In this document: positions 11,501 through 21,895 of the stretch, in pieces
How positions within the stretch are numbered: position 1 is the first letter of the stretch
How the letters are laid out: each line of letters opens with the position of its first letter
NCBI GenBank assembly: GCA_030248215.1
Contig: JASANG010000314.1
Location: forward strand, 186,001 to 250,000
Length of the DNA: 64,000 bases
Direction of reading: 5' to 3'
From: Enoplolaimus lenunculus
Taxonomy: Eukaryota; Nematoda; Enoplea; Enoplida; Thoracostomopsidae
Program-made: the position numbers and the translations under genes
Notes under the pieces: generated by a model
The model's input: the letters and a program-made list of their open reading frames with translations, nothing else
Database searches by the model: none
Told to the model about the DNA's origin: nothing

Positions 11501-14500
11501 AACAAAGTTAACATAATCTTTGTTACCTATTTTGCTTTACCTCCACTTCCGGCTCCGGCTTTAGAAATAATTTGTTGACCTTCGGTTCCGGTTCCGTTTT
11601 CTCCACATCCGTTTACACCCTGCAGACGGCTTAACTACCTACACACATAAGCACACAACACACTGCAATATTGTACGCTTGTTTCCAGCAGTATAACAAG
11701 TACTTTGCTAAAGATAACCAATCACACACTCATAGCACATTTTTGTGCAAATAACACTACGTTGTTGAGACAACTGGACAATAGACTGCTAATCACAAGA
11801 ACCTCCAAAATATCATATCTTGATAACTACTCCAAACTTGCAAAATAAATGTTTTTTCCTAAAACCGATACTTACCCATCCACTCAGCCACGGCGGTTGC
11901 GGGAGACGTTATGCTCAATTCTGCAATTGCATCAATAATGACAGCTAGATTTTCACGAATTGCTTTGAGTGACCACTTATTATAAACAACAACGAATCTG
12001 AATAGCACATTTCTAACAATATCCATAGTATGGCGTTCGCCAATTCCTAAAAGTTATAACGTACTAAGATTGTAGTGTTGTAAAAAGTACAGACATGCTT
12101 ACTTGCAACGAATTAACCGTAAATTGTATTCTTAAAATTTGTCTCAATTATTCGTACGAGGATAATTCAATAGAAAATAACGACATATTATATAATTCTG
12201 GTTTAAAATACCTTCGGAAATAGTATAGAAAATAAGTATGTAACTGCGCCAAGTTAGAAATAATTAATTATTACTGCAAATTTGGAATTATTCGTGCCGA
12301 ATAGTTACTATATGATGACCATAAAGTGCAAGCAAAGTAACCGTTAGCAACACCAAAAATTAAACCCTATTACAGCAATGAAAAACAGTTGCTTACCAGG
12401 CGCATCAGGACCAGCAGTAGCCCAATCAATAACGTCAGAGCATATTTTGACTGTTAATTTTTCGCACATATCATCTGACTCACACATTAACGCAAAACAT
12501 CTGTCATTGGCTAAAACCAGGTCACCTAACGAGCGAAAGATGAGTTCGTTAAATTTCGTCTTAAAACTGCCGTCAACATAGCACGCCAGCACTGTTTTCC
12601 ACAATTTTAATTCCTCACTCTTTTTGATCAGTAAATTATTTTCACTTTGTAAATGTTTAGAACGACGTTCAATATCTGTATAAGGCGGGTAACACGTCAT
12701 GTTTGTCATGAATTCGTTAAAAACATCGGCTGCCAGCTGAAGACAACCGCTTTCAAATCTGCCAAACTCTCCTTCGAAATACCGTGTCAAATAATTCAAA
12801 TATTTGTCACGATTTAATAGTTTACTGGAACTTTTTTCGTGCCCAGTTTGGCTAAACAGTTGATACAGAGAAAGTCTTGACGCAATATACCGTAAATTAA
12901 CTTTCGCTTGTTGAACAGAACCAGGAAACAAACTTTTCAATTCTTTGTTTAGCTTCGACACCGCTGCTTGTTGCTTGCCAGACTTGTGAGAGTAAGCGGT
13001 AACCGCAGAATTACTTTTTGAAATTGGAAACACGGCATCCATAAGGCGAATAAATTTCGGTTTGAATAAATCCGTCACAATGTTACTCACATCATTCGCT
13101 TCAGTTTTGTCTCCTAGACCAATTGACGCAAATCTTAGCTGAACCGCTCTTTCGCTAGCATCTGGTCTGTCTTCAACCTCCCTAACGAGCATCTCAATCA
13201 CGTCTTTCTCTAATTTGAACGCCATATCCATTGCAACCAATTCAAAATCAAGACATTTAAAATCCATCACGGCCGAACTGCTATCAGCCAAAGATACTTC
13301 GTCAATTTTAATTATCTCCATTATATAATCGGTCACAAACGGAATTACACGAGAAGCAAATTGCTTTAAATTACGTTCATTTTTCAACATATCTTGCCGC
13401 TGCAGATTATTGTCAAACTCCAACGGAAACGCAAACGCCTGATTGATTCCATGTGTATGATATTCTAAACAAAGGCTCGGATTTACCAAACTAGTACTAA
13501 CCACACTTGTCGTTGAACCCATATCTGTTTTTTGTTTCAAAATAGTGGCAAGTTGTGACACAGTTTTCAACAGCATCGCTTTGCATATTGGCGATAGCAA
13601 CCGTTTGTTGCCAATAGCCTGAAAATAACGCGCAACTTGATCATTTCATTTATACACAAAGTATTTTTCTTAAAAATAGTATATGTAGTATTCAGTACGC
13701 AATAGATTGTTAACAATGAGAATATAGCGGCTTAAAGTTAGTCGTACACACATGTATACTAGTACACTCCATAGAAAATAGCTACTTTTGTGAAGTCGAA
13801 AACTAATTCTTATACAAATACCACCTACGTCCATACGATTAAATACAATAGTCTAACATGGATTCGTGAAGAATGAACCTTAACAATTAAACAAAAACAC
13901 TTAGACATTGGCTGGGTTTCCAAAATCCTACTTAAGTACAACTTAGTACTTAAGTACGGGCTAAGTAATTACTTAACCATTTTGTCGTTTTTAAAAGCGT
14001 ACTTAAATTAAGTAAATACTTAAGTCGCTGACTAAATTTCATATTTTACATAGTAACCGTTGAGGCATATTAACCTTGGTTTAATTGAAATTGAAGACTC
14101 ATGGAGAATGCTTAATATAAAGCTAAACTATTACTTCCCTGTTATGACAATACCTCACATAGGAGTTTGTTGCTGTTCAAAAAGTTAAGTAATTACTTAA
14201 ATCGGTGACTTAAGTAATTACTTAAGTATAACTTAAGTAAATACATAAGTTACATTTCAGAAACCCAGCCAATATCTTTAAAATTAACCTCATCACAAGC
14301 ATAGTTTTTCTTCTTTCCTAGAGTTAGCGTTTGCAATGGAATAAAGGACAAGAAACTCTGGATAAAATCCCACTCAGGACGCATTAGCTTGGCATGATAC
14401 GGTATGATCAGTTCCGACAGTACGCGAAGACCAAACAATTTGACTTTGTCATCAAAATGAGTAATTGCGCACGACACATGAGCGAGCCCCAGTGAGAAAT

Positions 14501-16077
14501 ACGGGCGCAGCTCAGAATCACTGAAAAACAGAACAAAAATTCAATGGACTCAAAACGCAGTTATAAATCGCATAAAAGCCTAAAACTGGTTATTCTTATT
14601 TTGGCCAATGTTACTTTTAGGGCCGTAACAGTAGATTAAGCGTATTCCTAAGCCTAAGTCTAAACTTAAGCCTAAAAGCACAAAATGAAGTCTAGAATGT
14701 AAGCTTACTCTTTAACAGACCCACCATAAACCGGTACGGCCCTAAAAGTAACATGGGCAATTATTTTGATATAGGTTTATGAAACATCTAAAGTTATATT
14801 CTCGGGTTCTAATTTTTTAATTTACAGCCGCAACCTCACGCGCAGGTTTTGTTCGCAAATCGGTTCACAAAACATGGAACTGCACATTCTCGTTGCAAAA
14901 ATTTGCACGTGCATGTAGCAGTTGCAAGTGCTACATCGCAAAACTACTACGTGTTGAACAGAGTTTAATGCAATTTAAGCTAATGCCACAAACAGGTATA
15001 AATCATAGAGCTATTGCCATCTGAAAGTATTCAGTTGGACCATTAACTATCCAAGTTATATAATAATATTGGCACATGTATAGAATAGGGCCGGATCGTT
15101 TTCCGCAGGGGCTATAATAGAGTCCGTTTAAGCTTTAGACTATTTTTTTGCTTAGGCTTAGGCTTAGGCTAAGAATAGGCTCATCCATACGCTTACGCTT
15201 AGGCTTAGGAATATGCGTATATTACTGTTCCGGCCCTGTTATATACATGGGCCATAATACTAATACCAGATGTCGATATCCTTCCCAACGAACAGTTGAT
15301 TGCAGACTTTAGAAAAAACTACAGCAAGCACAAATATGACACCGACTCCGTTTAGTTAAAACATTCACTACTGCAGTATTTCAACAACGGTGTTGTTGTT
15401 ACGGATGCGAATGGTCCAAAAGTAATTCCAACCAATACACTAACCTTAACTTTGATAAAATTTCTTCCAGAACTCGTTTGAGTATTGTTCGTACATCAGC
15501 ATCTTGGTCAACAATTAACGGAAATACCACAGGAAGAATATCGTGCAAGTGTCGCTGCAATACGCCGTCGTTCTGTTTGTTAATTAATTCGTGTAAACCA
15601 TGCAGGGCGTCTACACGAACTGAAGGATTATAGTGTCGTAGCAAATTGTTGATGTCCTATAATATGAACAAAACAATCAATAAAGACACTGGAAAGTTTA
15701 AAGATAATACAGCTACAAATAACCGTAAACAATCATGTAAACCATAATTATTAATCTACGGACTGTTTATGGAATTACTATTAACGCCTTTTTTAATTGC
15801 AGCGCCGTTAAGACCGGTGCAGTGCTACCATGACGCTGTCATCAGATCTCTACCTCACCTCTGAAACCACACCAAAATCACTAACCTGTAACGTCAACTT
15901 GCGATGAGAAAGACAGTCAGCGTTTGTTTTGTCTTTCAACTGTTGCGCAAGCACCACCCGACCGGCTTTAAATGTTGTGTTCGTCTCGAATCCTTTCTTC
16001 AATTTGCGTCCAGCTTTTAGTTTAACTTTTTGAAAATCAGCTTTGTTTTTCTTTTTCGCTTTAGCCAATTTTCCCAT
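8544..16077 (-). CDS. TEX10: TEX10 homologue (IPI1-like pre-60S assembly factor)
   Basis: Ten exons on the minus strand join in frame to 993 codons (human TEX10 is 929 aa): 16077-15886, 15656-15445, 14520-14289, 13618-12397, 12046-11876, 11095-10868, 10220-10050, 9713-9351, 9095-8968 and 8606-8544 (stop TGA). All junctions are GT-AG. The N-terminus has the family signature DFQKVKLKAGRKLKK, then HEAT-like helices (LLRHYNPSVRVDALHGLHEL; LAHVSCAITHFDDKVKLFGL, about residues 65-215) matching the IPI1/TEX10 domain. The long middle and C-terminal parts are helical and less conserved. The last exon (20 aa, containing IQYSKWYKTVSALI) is the weakest. TEX10 works with PELP1 and WDR18 in the nucleolar Rix1-type complex that matures pre-60S particles. 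Introns carry at least four MITEs. Confidence 0.92.
9856..9963. mobile_element. Short MITE in TEX10 intron 7
   Basis: About 45-bp terminal inverted repeats (GCGACGTTCACAATAAAA... and its complement) surround a centre of about 10 bp. The arms also share the GCCCGGCCA motif. It lies between exons 8 and 7 of TEX10 and is almost a perfect hairpin. Confidence 0.8.
13911..14270. mobile_element. CTTAAGT-rich MITE in TEX10 intron 3
   Basis: The termini are GGCTGGGTTTCCAAAAT and the inverted ATTTCAGAAACCCAGCC. The arms are full of ACTTAAGTA and TAAGTAATTACTTA palindromes around a non-repetitive middle. It ends 18 bp from the TEX10 exon 3 donor splice site. No target duplication could be fixed. Confidence 0.8.
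14603..14759. mobile_element. Type B hexamer MITE in TEX10 intron 2
   Basis: The left end is GGCCAATGTTACTTTTAGGG and the right end CCCTAAAAGTAACATGGGC. It has a few CCTAAG hexamers inside. Flanks CTTATTTT and ATTATTTT match at 7 of 8 bases, giving an 8-bp target duplication. Confidence 0.85.
15071..15253. mobile_element. Type A hexamer MITE in TEX10 intron 2
   Basis: The ends are GGCACATGTATAGAATAGGG and CCCTGTTATATACATGGGCC. TTAGGC hexamers run in the middle. The target duplication is ATAATATT / ATAATACT (7 of 8). Confidence 0.88.
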
Positions 16078-16192
16078 ATTATCAAATATTCAAAAGTACA
16101 ACTTTTATGTTAACAGTGAACAAGATAAAATTCAATTGTTCTATAAAGACATACTCTAAATATAGTAATTAAAATGGCGTCGACACCGATGT
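16078..16192 (-). promoter_or_regulatory. TEX10 upstream region
   Basis: This short non-coding stretch precedes the TEX10 start codon on the minus strand. No TATA box or other motif is clear. It ends at a type A MITE, so the proximal promoter is probably compact. Confidence 0.3.
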
Positions 16193-16378
16193 GGCCAATG
16201 TATAGAACAGGGCCGGATCGTTTTCCGGAGGGGCTATGAGTCAGTTTAAGCTTTAGACTAATTTTTTGCTTAGGCTTAGACTTAGGCTTAGGAATAGGCT
16301 CATCCATACGCTTTGGCTTAGGCTTAGGCTTAGGAATATGCTTATACTACTGTTCCGGCCCTGTTATATACATGGGCC
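16193..16378. mobile_element. Type A hexamer MITE upstream of TEX10
   Basis: The ends are GGCCAATGTATAGAACAGGG and CCCTGTTATATACATGGGCC with TTAGGC hexamers between. It lies 115 bp upstream of the TEX10 start codon. Instead of a plain 8-bp duplication, a ~25-bp sequence (TTAAAATGGCGT then GACAC, GATG) occurs on both sides. Confidence 0.88.
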
Positions 16379-16473
16379 GTACTTAAAATGGCGTAGACAC
16401 AGATGGTATGAAGTTATACAATTGTATTGAAAACACGAACTTTGGTACAAGGCTCCTGAAGTAAGTAGCACAT

Positions 16474-16854
16474 TCACCCATTTTTGAATCCAACGGTCAC
16501 AACACCAGACGTTGTGACGAAATCAAATTTATCAGGTTGGCATGATTCACCTATCGACTCAACGTCCACATCGGGCTCGTGTTGATACAGAAATACCAGA
16601 GGAATGTTAACGTTTGCAGAAAACCCTCGAAAATCACAGTATGAAGGTACATTACTGTCGGTCATATTTCAGTTTAGTAAGTTTCAATGAAATAAGTTTC
16701 AATAGTAGTTTTAAGCTCAAATCACATAGGGACTGGTCGATGTGGGTTTGTCTTACAACCAATATGTCAATTTCCAATAAAAATATATTATCCAAAGAAC
16801 AATTGCTGAAACAATTTCAAACACCAAAAGACGAGATACTGGAGCCGCTGGCAT
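16474..16854 (-). CDS. Possible small membrane protein, two exons
   Basis: A candidate gene model only. Exon 1 is 16854-16757 and exon 2 is 16654-16474, joining in frame to 92 codons plus a TGA stop. The donor is GTAAGA; the 102-bp intron has a branch-point-like TACTAAAC, but the acceptor tract is poor in pyrimidines. Residues 9-33 (VSAIVLWIIYFYWKLTYW region) form a hydrophobic, aromatic segment like a membrane anchor; the rest is soluble and acidic (HEPDVDVESIGES). I do not recognise a family. It lies on the TEX10 strand, about 400 bp upstream of its start. It could instead be a chance pair of open frames. Confidence 0.3.
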
Positions 16855-17261
16855 GATAGTATCCTTATAACACCGAATCGAACCCGAGACACATTCTTGA
16901 AACAAGCCCAAATATAATTCAATTGATTATTAATGACGTGCTATGCACAGTCTGTTTTACTCTGTTTAAATGTTTCGAAATTCAACTTTTCATTTTGCGC
17001 TTGTTTATAGCAAGCTTCACTTGCGAGACATTTTTAAACTACTCTGTCTGACGTTTGACTTCACGTTCCTGGCCCATGTATAGATCAGGGGCTTCCACTT
17101 TTCCAGGGTGGAAAACTTACGACCAGGAGTGCATCGCAGCCACTCCTGTATGACGACCTGATTTTTCACTGGTTGGTAGGAAAAATCGCGAGCATAGGTT
17201 TTGCTGTGGAAAAGTGGAAAATTCATAAGCCTGTATATTCCCTGGTTCGGTAGGGAAAATC

Positions 17262-18035
17262 TGTAGTGTAAAGTTTGTTTGGAAAACGGGAAAAGTGGAA
17301 AATTTAAAAGCTTACATTATTCCTGGGTTGGTAGGGAAAATTTGAAGCATAGGTTTTGGTTGGAAAACGGGAAAAGTGGAAAATTGAAAAGCTTACATTA
17401 TTCCTGGGTTGGTAGGAAAAATTTGAAGCATAGGTTTCGGTTGGAAAACGGGAAAAGTGGAAAATTTGAACGCCTTGATTTTCCCTTGGTTGGTAGGGAA
17501 AATCTGTAGTGTAAAAGTTTGTTTGGAAAACGGGAAAAGTGGAAATTTTAAAAGCTGACATTATTCCTGGGTTGGTAGGGAAAATTTGAAGCATATATAG
17601 GTTTTGGTTGGAAAACGGGAAAAGTGGAAAATTTGAACGCCTTGATTTTCCCTTGGTTGGTAGGGAAAATCTGTAGTGTAAAAGTTTGTTTGGAAAACGG
17701 GAAAAGTGGAAATTTTAAAAGCTTACATTATTCCTGGGTTGGTAGGGAAAATTTGAAGCATAGGTTTTGGTTGGAAAACGGGAAAAGTGGAAAATTTAAA
17801 AGCCTAGATTTTCCCTTGGTTGGTAGGGAAAATCTGCAGCATAGGTTTTGGATGGAAAACGGGAAAATTGGAAAATTTAAACGCCTAAATTTACCCTGGG
17901 TTGGTAGGAAAATTCTGAAGCATTGTTTTGTTTTTAAAACGGGAAAAGTGGAAAATTTCTACGCCTAGATTTCCCCTTGGCTGGAAAGGAAAAACTAAAG
18001 CATAGGTTTTGTTTGGAAAATGGGAAAGTAGAAAA
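17262..18035 (+). repeat. Left 81-bp tandem array of the foldback element
   Basis: About ten units, each with GGAAAACGGGAAAAGTGGAA, a TTGGTAGGGAAAAT motif and AGCATAGGTTTTGGTTGG. Units start 81 bp apart where clean (17281, 17362, 17443). Since 81 is divisible by three, several frames stay open by accident. Confidence 0.92.
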
Positions 18036-18545
18036 TTCCAATGGAACGATTTAACAACACATAGCAGATATTTGCTAAAATTAACAAGTTAAATATCATT
18101 TCAACGACCTGATTTCACCTCACCTGCGGCATCATCTCCGGTTCCGGCTACTTTTGTTCACTTCCGGCTCCGGATCTGGCATTTTTTCCCTCCGGTTACA
18201 TCCTACAAACTAACAGGCAATATATTTCGACGCTGGTCAAAACAAGAAACCGCGGAGCGAAAAAGTGCAATGAACAAAATCTACTTTACACAGTTAAACC
18301 TAAATGAGCAGAGCATTTACCCGAAATAATACATGACTATTAAATATATCAGATTATGATAGTCCCAGCACAAGATTGGTCAAAACAAGATACCACCGGG
18401 TGGCCCAGTATTATCAGAACATAAGTCTGCTAACAAAGTCGACGCTTTGAGTGACGCCTTAAGGTTGTAAAAAAGTTTTAATTTGTTTTAAAGACGTTGT
18501 TGGCTAATGGCCGGAAAGCCGAGGAAACATAAATATATCAAATTT
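18036..18545. other. Centre of the foldback element, with nested fragment
   Basis: Non-repetitive AT-rich DNA between the two arrays. At about 18050-18205 it carries a fragment resembling the CCGGAA hAT-like family (also near 25075-25230), including a CTCCGGTTCCGG motif and an end-like GGTTACATCCT. This suggests an older nested insertion at the axis. No coding sequence was seen. Confidence 0.6.
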
Positions 18546-20340
18546 GGTCGTCGCTGACTTCCAACCCAGGGTAAATCTAGGCGTTTAAATTTTCCACTTT
18601 TCCCATTTTTCAACCAAAACCTATGCTTCATATTTTCCCTACCAAGCCAGGGTAAGTAGTCTGGGCATTAAAATTTGAACTTTTCCCGTTTTCCAACCAA
18701 AACCTATGCTTCAGATATTCCCCACCAACCCAGGGTAAATCTAGGCATTGAAATTTTCCACTTTTCCCGTTTTCCAACCAAAACCTATGCTCCATATTTT
18801 CCCTACCAACCTAAGGTAAATCTAGGTCTTTAAATTTTCCACTTTTCCCATTTTCCAACCAAAACCCATGCTTCAGATTTTCCCTACCAACCGAAGGTAA
18901 ATCTAGGCCTTTAAATTTTCCACTTTTCCCGTTTTCCAACCAAAACCTATGCTTCAGATTTTCCCTACCAACCTAAGGTAAATCTAGGCCTTTAAATTTT
19001 CCACTTTTCCCGTTTTCCAACCAAAACCTATGCTTCAGATTTTCCCTACCAACCTAAGGTAAATCTAGGCCTTTAAATTTTCCACTTTTCCCATTTTCCA
19101 ACCAAAACCTATGCTTCAGATTTTCCCTACCAACCGAAGGTAAATCTAGGCCTTTAAATTTTCCACTTTTCCCGTTTTCCAACCACAACCGATGCTTCAG
19201 ATTTTCCCTACCAACCTAAGGTAAATCTAGGCCTTTAAATTTTCCACTTTTCCCGTTTTCCAACCAAAACCTATGCTTCAGATTTTCCCTACCAACCTAA
19301 GGTAAATCTAGGCCTTTAAATTTTCCACTTTTCCCATTTTCCAACCAAAACCTATGCTTCATATTTTCCCTACCAACCTAAGGTAAATCTAGGCCTTTAA
19401 ATTTTCCACTTTTCCCGTTTTCCAACCAAAAACTATACTTCAAATTTTCCCTACCAAGCCAGGGTAAATCTAAGCTTTAAAATTTTCCACTTTTCCCGTT
19501 TTCCAACCAAAACCTATGCCTTACGCTTGAATTTTCCACTTTTCCCGTTTTCCGACCGAAACCTTTGCTTCAGGTTTTCTCTACCAACCCAGCGAAAAAA
19601 TCTAGGCATTAGAATTTTCCACTTTTCCCGTTTTCCAACCGAAACCTTTGCTTCAGGTTTTCCCTACCAACCCAGGATAAAAATCTAGGCATTGGAATTT
19701 TCCACTTTTCCCGTTTTCCAACCAAAACCTATGCTTCAGATTTCCCTACCAACCCAGGGCAAAAATCTAGGCATTAAAATTTTCCACTTTTCCCGTTTTC
19801 CAACCAAAACCTATGCCCTACGCTTGCATTTTCCACTTTTCCCGCTTTTCAACCAAAACCTTTGCTTCAGATATTTCTTGCTAACCAAGAAAATATCTAG
19901 GCATTTCAATTTTCCACTTTTCCTGTTTTCCAACCAAAACCTACGCTTCTGACTTTCCCTACCAACCCAGGGGGAAAAATCTAGGCATTAGAATTTTACA
20001 CTTTTCCCGTTTTCCAACCAAAACCTATGCTTCAGATTTTCCCTACCAACCCAGGGGAAAATCTAGGCATTCGAATTTTTCACTTTTCCCGTTTTCCAAC
20101 CAAAACCCATGCTTCAGATTTCCCTACCAACCCAGGGGAAAAATCTAGGCATTAGAATTTTACACTTTTCCCGTTTTCCAACCAAAACCCATGCTTCAGA
20201 TTTCCCTACCAACCCAGGGGAAAAATCTAGGCATTAGAATTTTCCACTTTTCCCGTTTTCAACCACAACCTATGCTTCAGATTTCCCTACCAGCCCAGAG
20301 TAAAATCTAGGCATTAAATTTTTTTAATTTTCCTACCAAA
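18546..20340 (-). repeat. Right 81-bp tandem array of the foldback element
   Basis: About 22 units in reverse orientation to the left array, with CCACTTTTCCCGTTTTCCAA, CCAAAACCTATGCTTCAG and TTTCCCTACCAACC. The central units (18901-19400) are nearly identical at exactly 81 bp, which indicates recent homogenisation; the outer units diverge more. Confidence 0.92.
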
Positions 20341-20524
20341 TCAGCGGAAAATTTAGCCGTCATACAGGAGTGGCTACGCTGCACTCCTGGTTATAAGTTT
20401 TCCACCGTGGAAAACTGGAAGCCCCTGTGCTATACATTGGCCACGTTCCTTAACAAAGATAGCACTCCAAATCGAATTTGCTGATGTCTTCGCTTTCGGG
20501 TTAGCTGCTAACGTACCGTTCGAC

Positions 20525-20668
20525 GGTCCAAGCATATTCCTAAGCGTAAGCCTAAAGTGTATGGATGAGCCTATTTCTAAGCCTAAGCAAAAAATTAGTC
20601 TAAAGCTTAAACTGACGCTATTATAGCCCTCCGGAAAACGATCCGGCCCTGTTCTATACATGGGCCAT
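20525..20668. mobile_element. Type A hexamer MITE, left end shortened
   Basis: The right end is intact (CGATCCGGCCCTGTTCTATA then CATGGGCC). The left end is reduced to GGTCC before the hexamer region. Confidence 0.75.
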
Positions 20669-21057
20669 CGTTCCCGCAGCCCTATAGTGCCGTCCCACGG
20701 AGGATGGACCCGCGTCCTTCCACAAAACATATTCTATATACAGCTGTATTTTGGAAGCCAAAATTCAAATTAAAAAATCATCCCGCGCCGCCACTCCATC
20801 CAGAAAATTATTTCTCGGATACAATACTGACTGACACACTTCTGGACCACATTGTCGTACTTTGTTTGAATAATACGAAAAAATACAGTTCTTTGCCGAC
20901 CGCTTCAAGTGTAAACGCACACAAAAATTGGAATAAAAGAATTTACTACAAAAACGGATTGTATTACGAACAAAATTATGATACAGTATTATATACAAAA
21001 GATAAATTCGAACAACTGATTAAATTTAAACAAAAACTAAAACCCATATTAGGGTGA
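20669..21057 (+). CDS. Unassigned reading frame, possible exon
   Basis: An open frame runs from just after a MITE end through an ATG at 20704 to a stop at 21057 (117 codons from that ATG). A possible acceptor, TTCCCGCAG, at 20671-20679 would make it a terminal exon. The product is basic and aromatic-rich (VFWKPKFKLKNHPAPPLHPE; RIYYKNGLYYEQNYDTVLY) and not low complexity, which favours real coding. I do not recognise a family. The frame also stays open upstream of the MITE to the edge of the foldback element, which may be chance. Confidence 0.35.
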
Positions 21058-21265
21058 ACACAAGCGTAGCTTTCGAAAATCAAACGCAGGTCTCTGTTTA
21101 ACGCAACACAACACAAAGGATACGCTGCAGACGAAAATGAAATCAATTTGCGGCACACGTTACCACTAATATCGGTATCAATTAGTAAATATCCATGATG
21201 AAAGTATCTTAGCGCAGTGGAAAAGCGTTTCAACTGATCACTGTGACAATAACGTTTGAAAATTT

Positions 21266-21488
21266 GGCCAATGTAAACAACAGGGGCGGAACAGTAGTAT
21301 AAGCATATTTCTAAGCCTAAGCCTAGGCGTAAGAATGAGCATATTCCTAAGCCTAAGCCTAAATCCAACCTAAGCGTAAGATGAGCATATTTCTAAGCCA
21401 ACGCCAAGCAAAAACAATAGTCTAACGCTCAACGTTACTCTATTCTAGTCCCACAAAAAAATCTCCGCCCCTGGTTTTAACATGAGCC
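21266..21488. mobile_element. Type C hexamer MITE
   Basis: The ends are GGCCAATGTAAACAACAGGG and a CCGCCCCTGGTTTTAACATG / AGCC end. The target duplication is GAAAATTT / GAAACTTT (7 of 8). CCTAAG hexamers fill the left half. Confidence 0.85.
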
Positions 21489-21895
21489 GAAACTTTTAAC
21501 AACTCCATGAAAAGTCAACATATAGAATTAGGCCTAAAGTAAAGGCATATCTTAAAAATTTCGATGCATCCACCAATTTTTTATTGAAAATTTTGAAAAA
21601 TCGGCTAATATATGCACGTCTTGTGTTAGCAAAAAAATAAAACATTTTTGAAACTTTTATACTTCAATATCCATTTTCCGTTTCTGGTTTCGTTTCCATT
21701 ATTTTAATCCCTAACCGTTTCCGTTTGCGTTATTTTTTACTATACTTTTACACATCGCGTATTCACAAGAACTAAGCTGGCAGTACAAAAACATCTAAAC
21801 AATCATTCAAGCGTTGTGCATAAATAAGAAAGTTGCGGAAAATATTTGAAAATACTGATGATTGGCTCCAACTGAAGCTGTTGTGATCAAATAGC
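21489..21895. other. SPRING1 3' region with TTTCCG repeat fragment
   Basis: This lies downstream of the SPRING1 stop on the minus strand. An AATAAA on that strand at 21585-21580 could end its transcript. From about 21660 to 21740 there is a TTTCCGTTTC-type repeat shared with 34650-35040. Confidence 0.4.

Larger units (their letters stand above)
17071..20442. mobile_element. Giant foldback transposon with inverted 81-bp arrays
   Basis: A 3,372-bp unit flanked by a perfect 8-bp target duplication, ACGTTCCT (17063-17070 and 20443-20450). Its termini are GGCCCATGTATAGATCAGGG and the inverted CCCCTGTGCTATACATTGGCC end, followed inward by a shared ~60-bp subterminal region holding a CAGGAGTG/CACTCCTG hairpin. 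Inside are two tandem arrays of the same 81-bp unit in opposite orientation, about 10 units on the left and about 22 on the right, around a ~500-bp centre. No transposase is encoded. The outer ends match type A MITEs, so the same transposase probably moves both. The architecture resembles Drosophila FB and sea urchin TU elements. Confidence 0.93.

Noticed and set aside
17279-17968. Open frames with a 27-residue repeat (GKSGKFKSLHYSWVGRENL type)
   Set aside because: They arise from the 81-bp array, whose length is divisible by three. Frames open on both strands with equal regularity, and the array is part of the foldback transposon.
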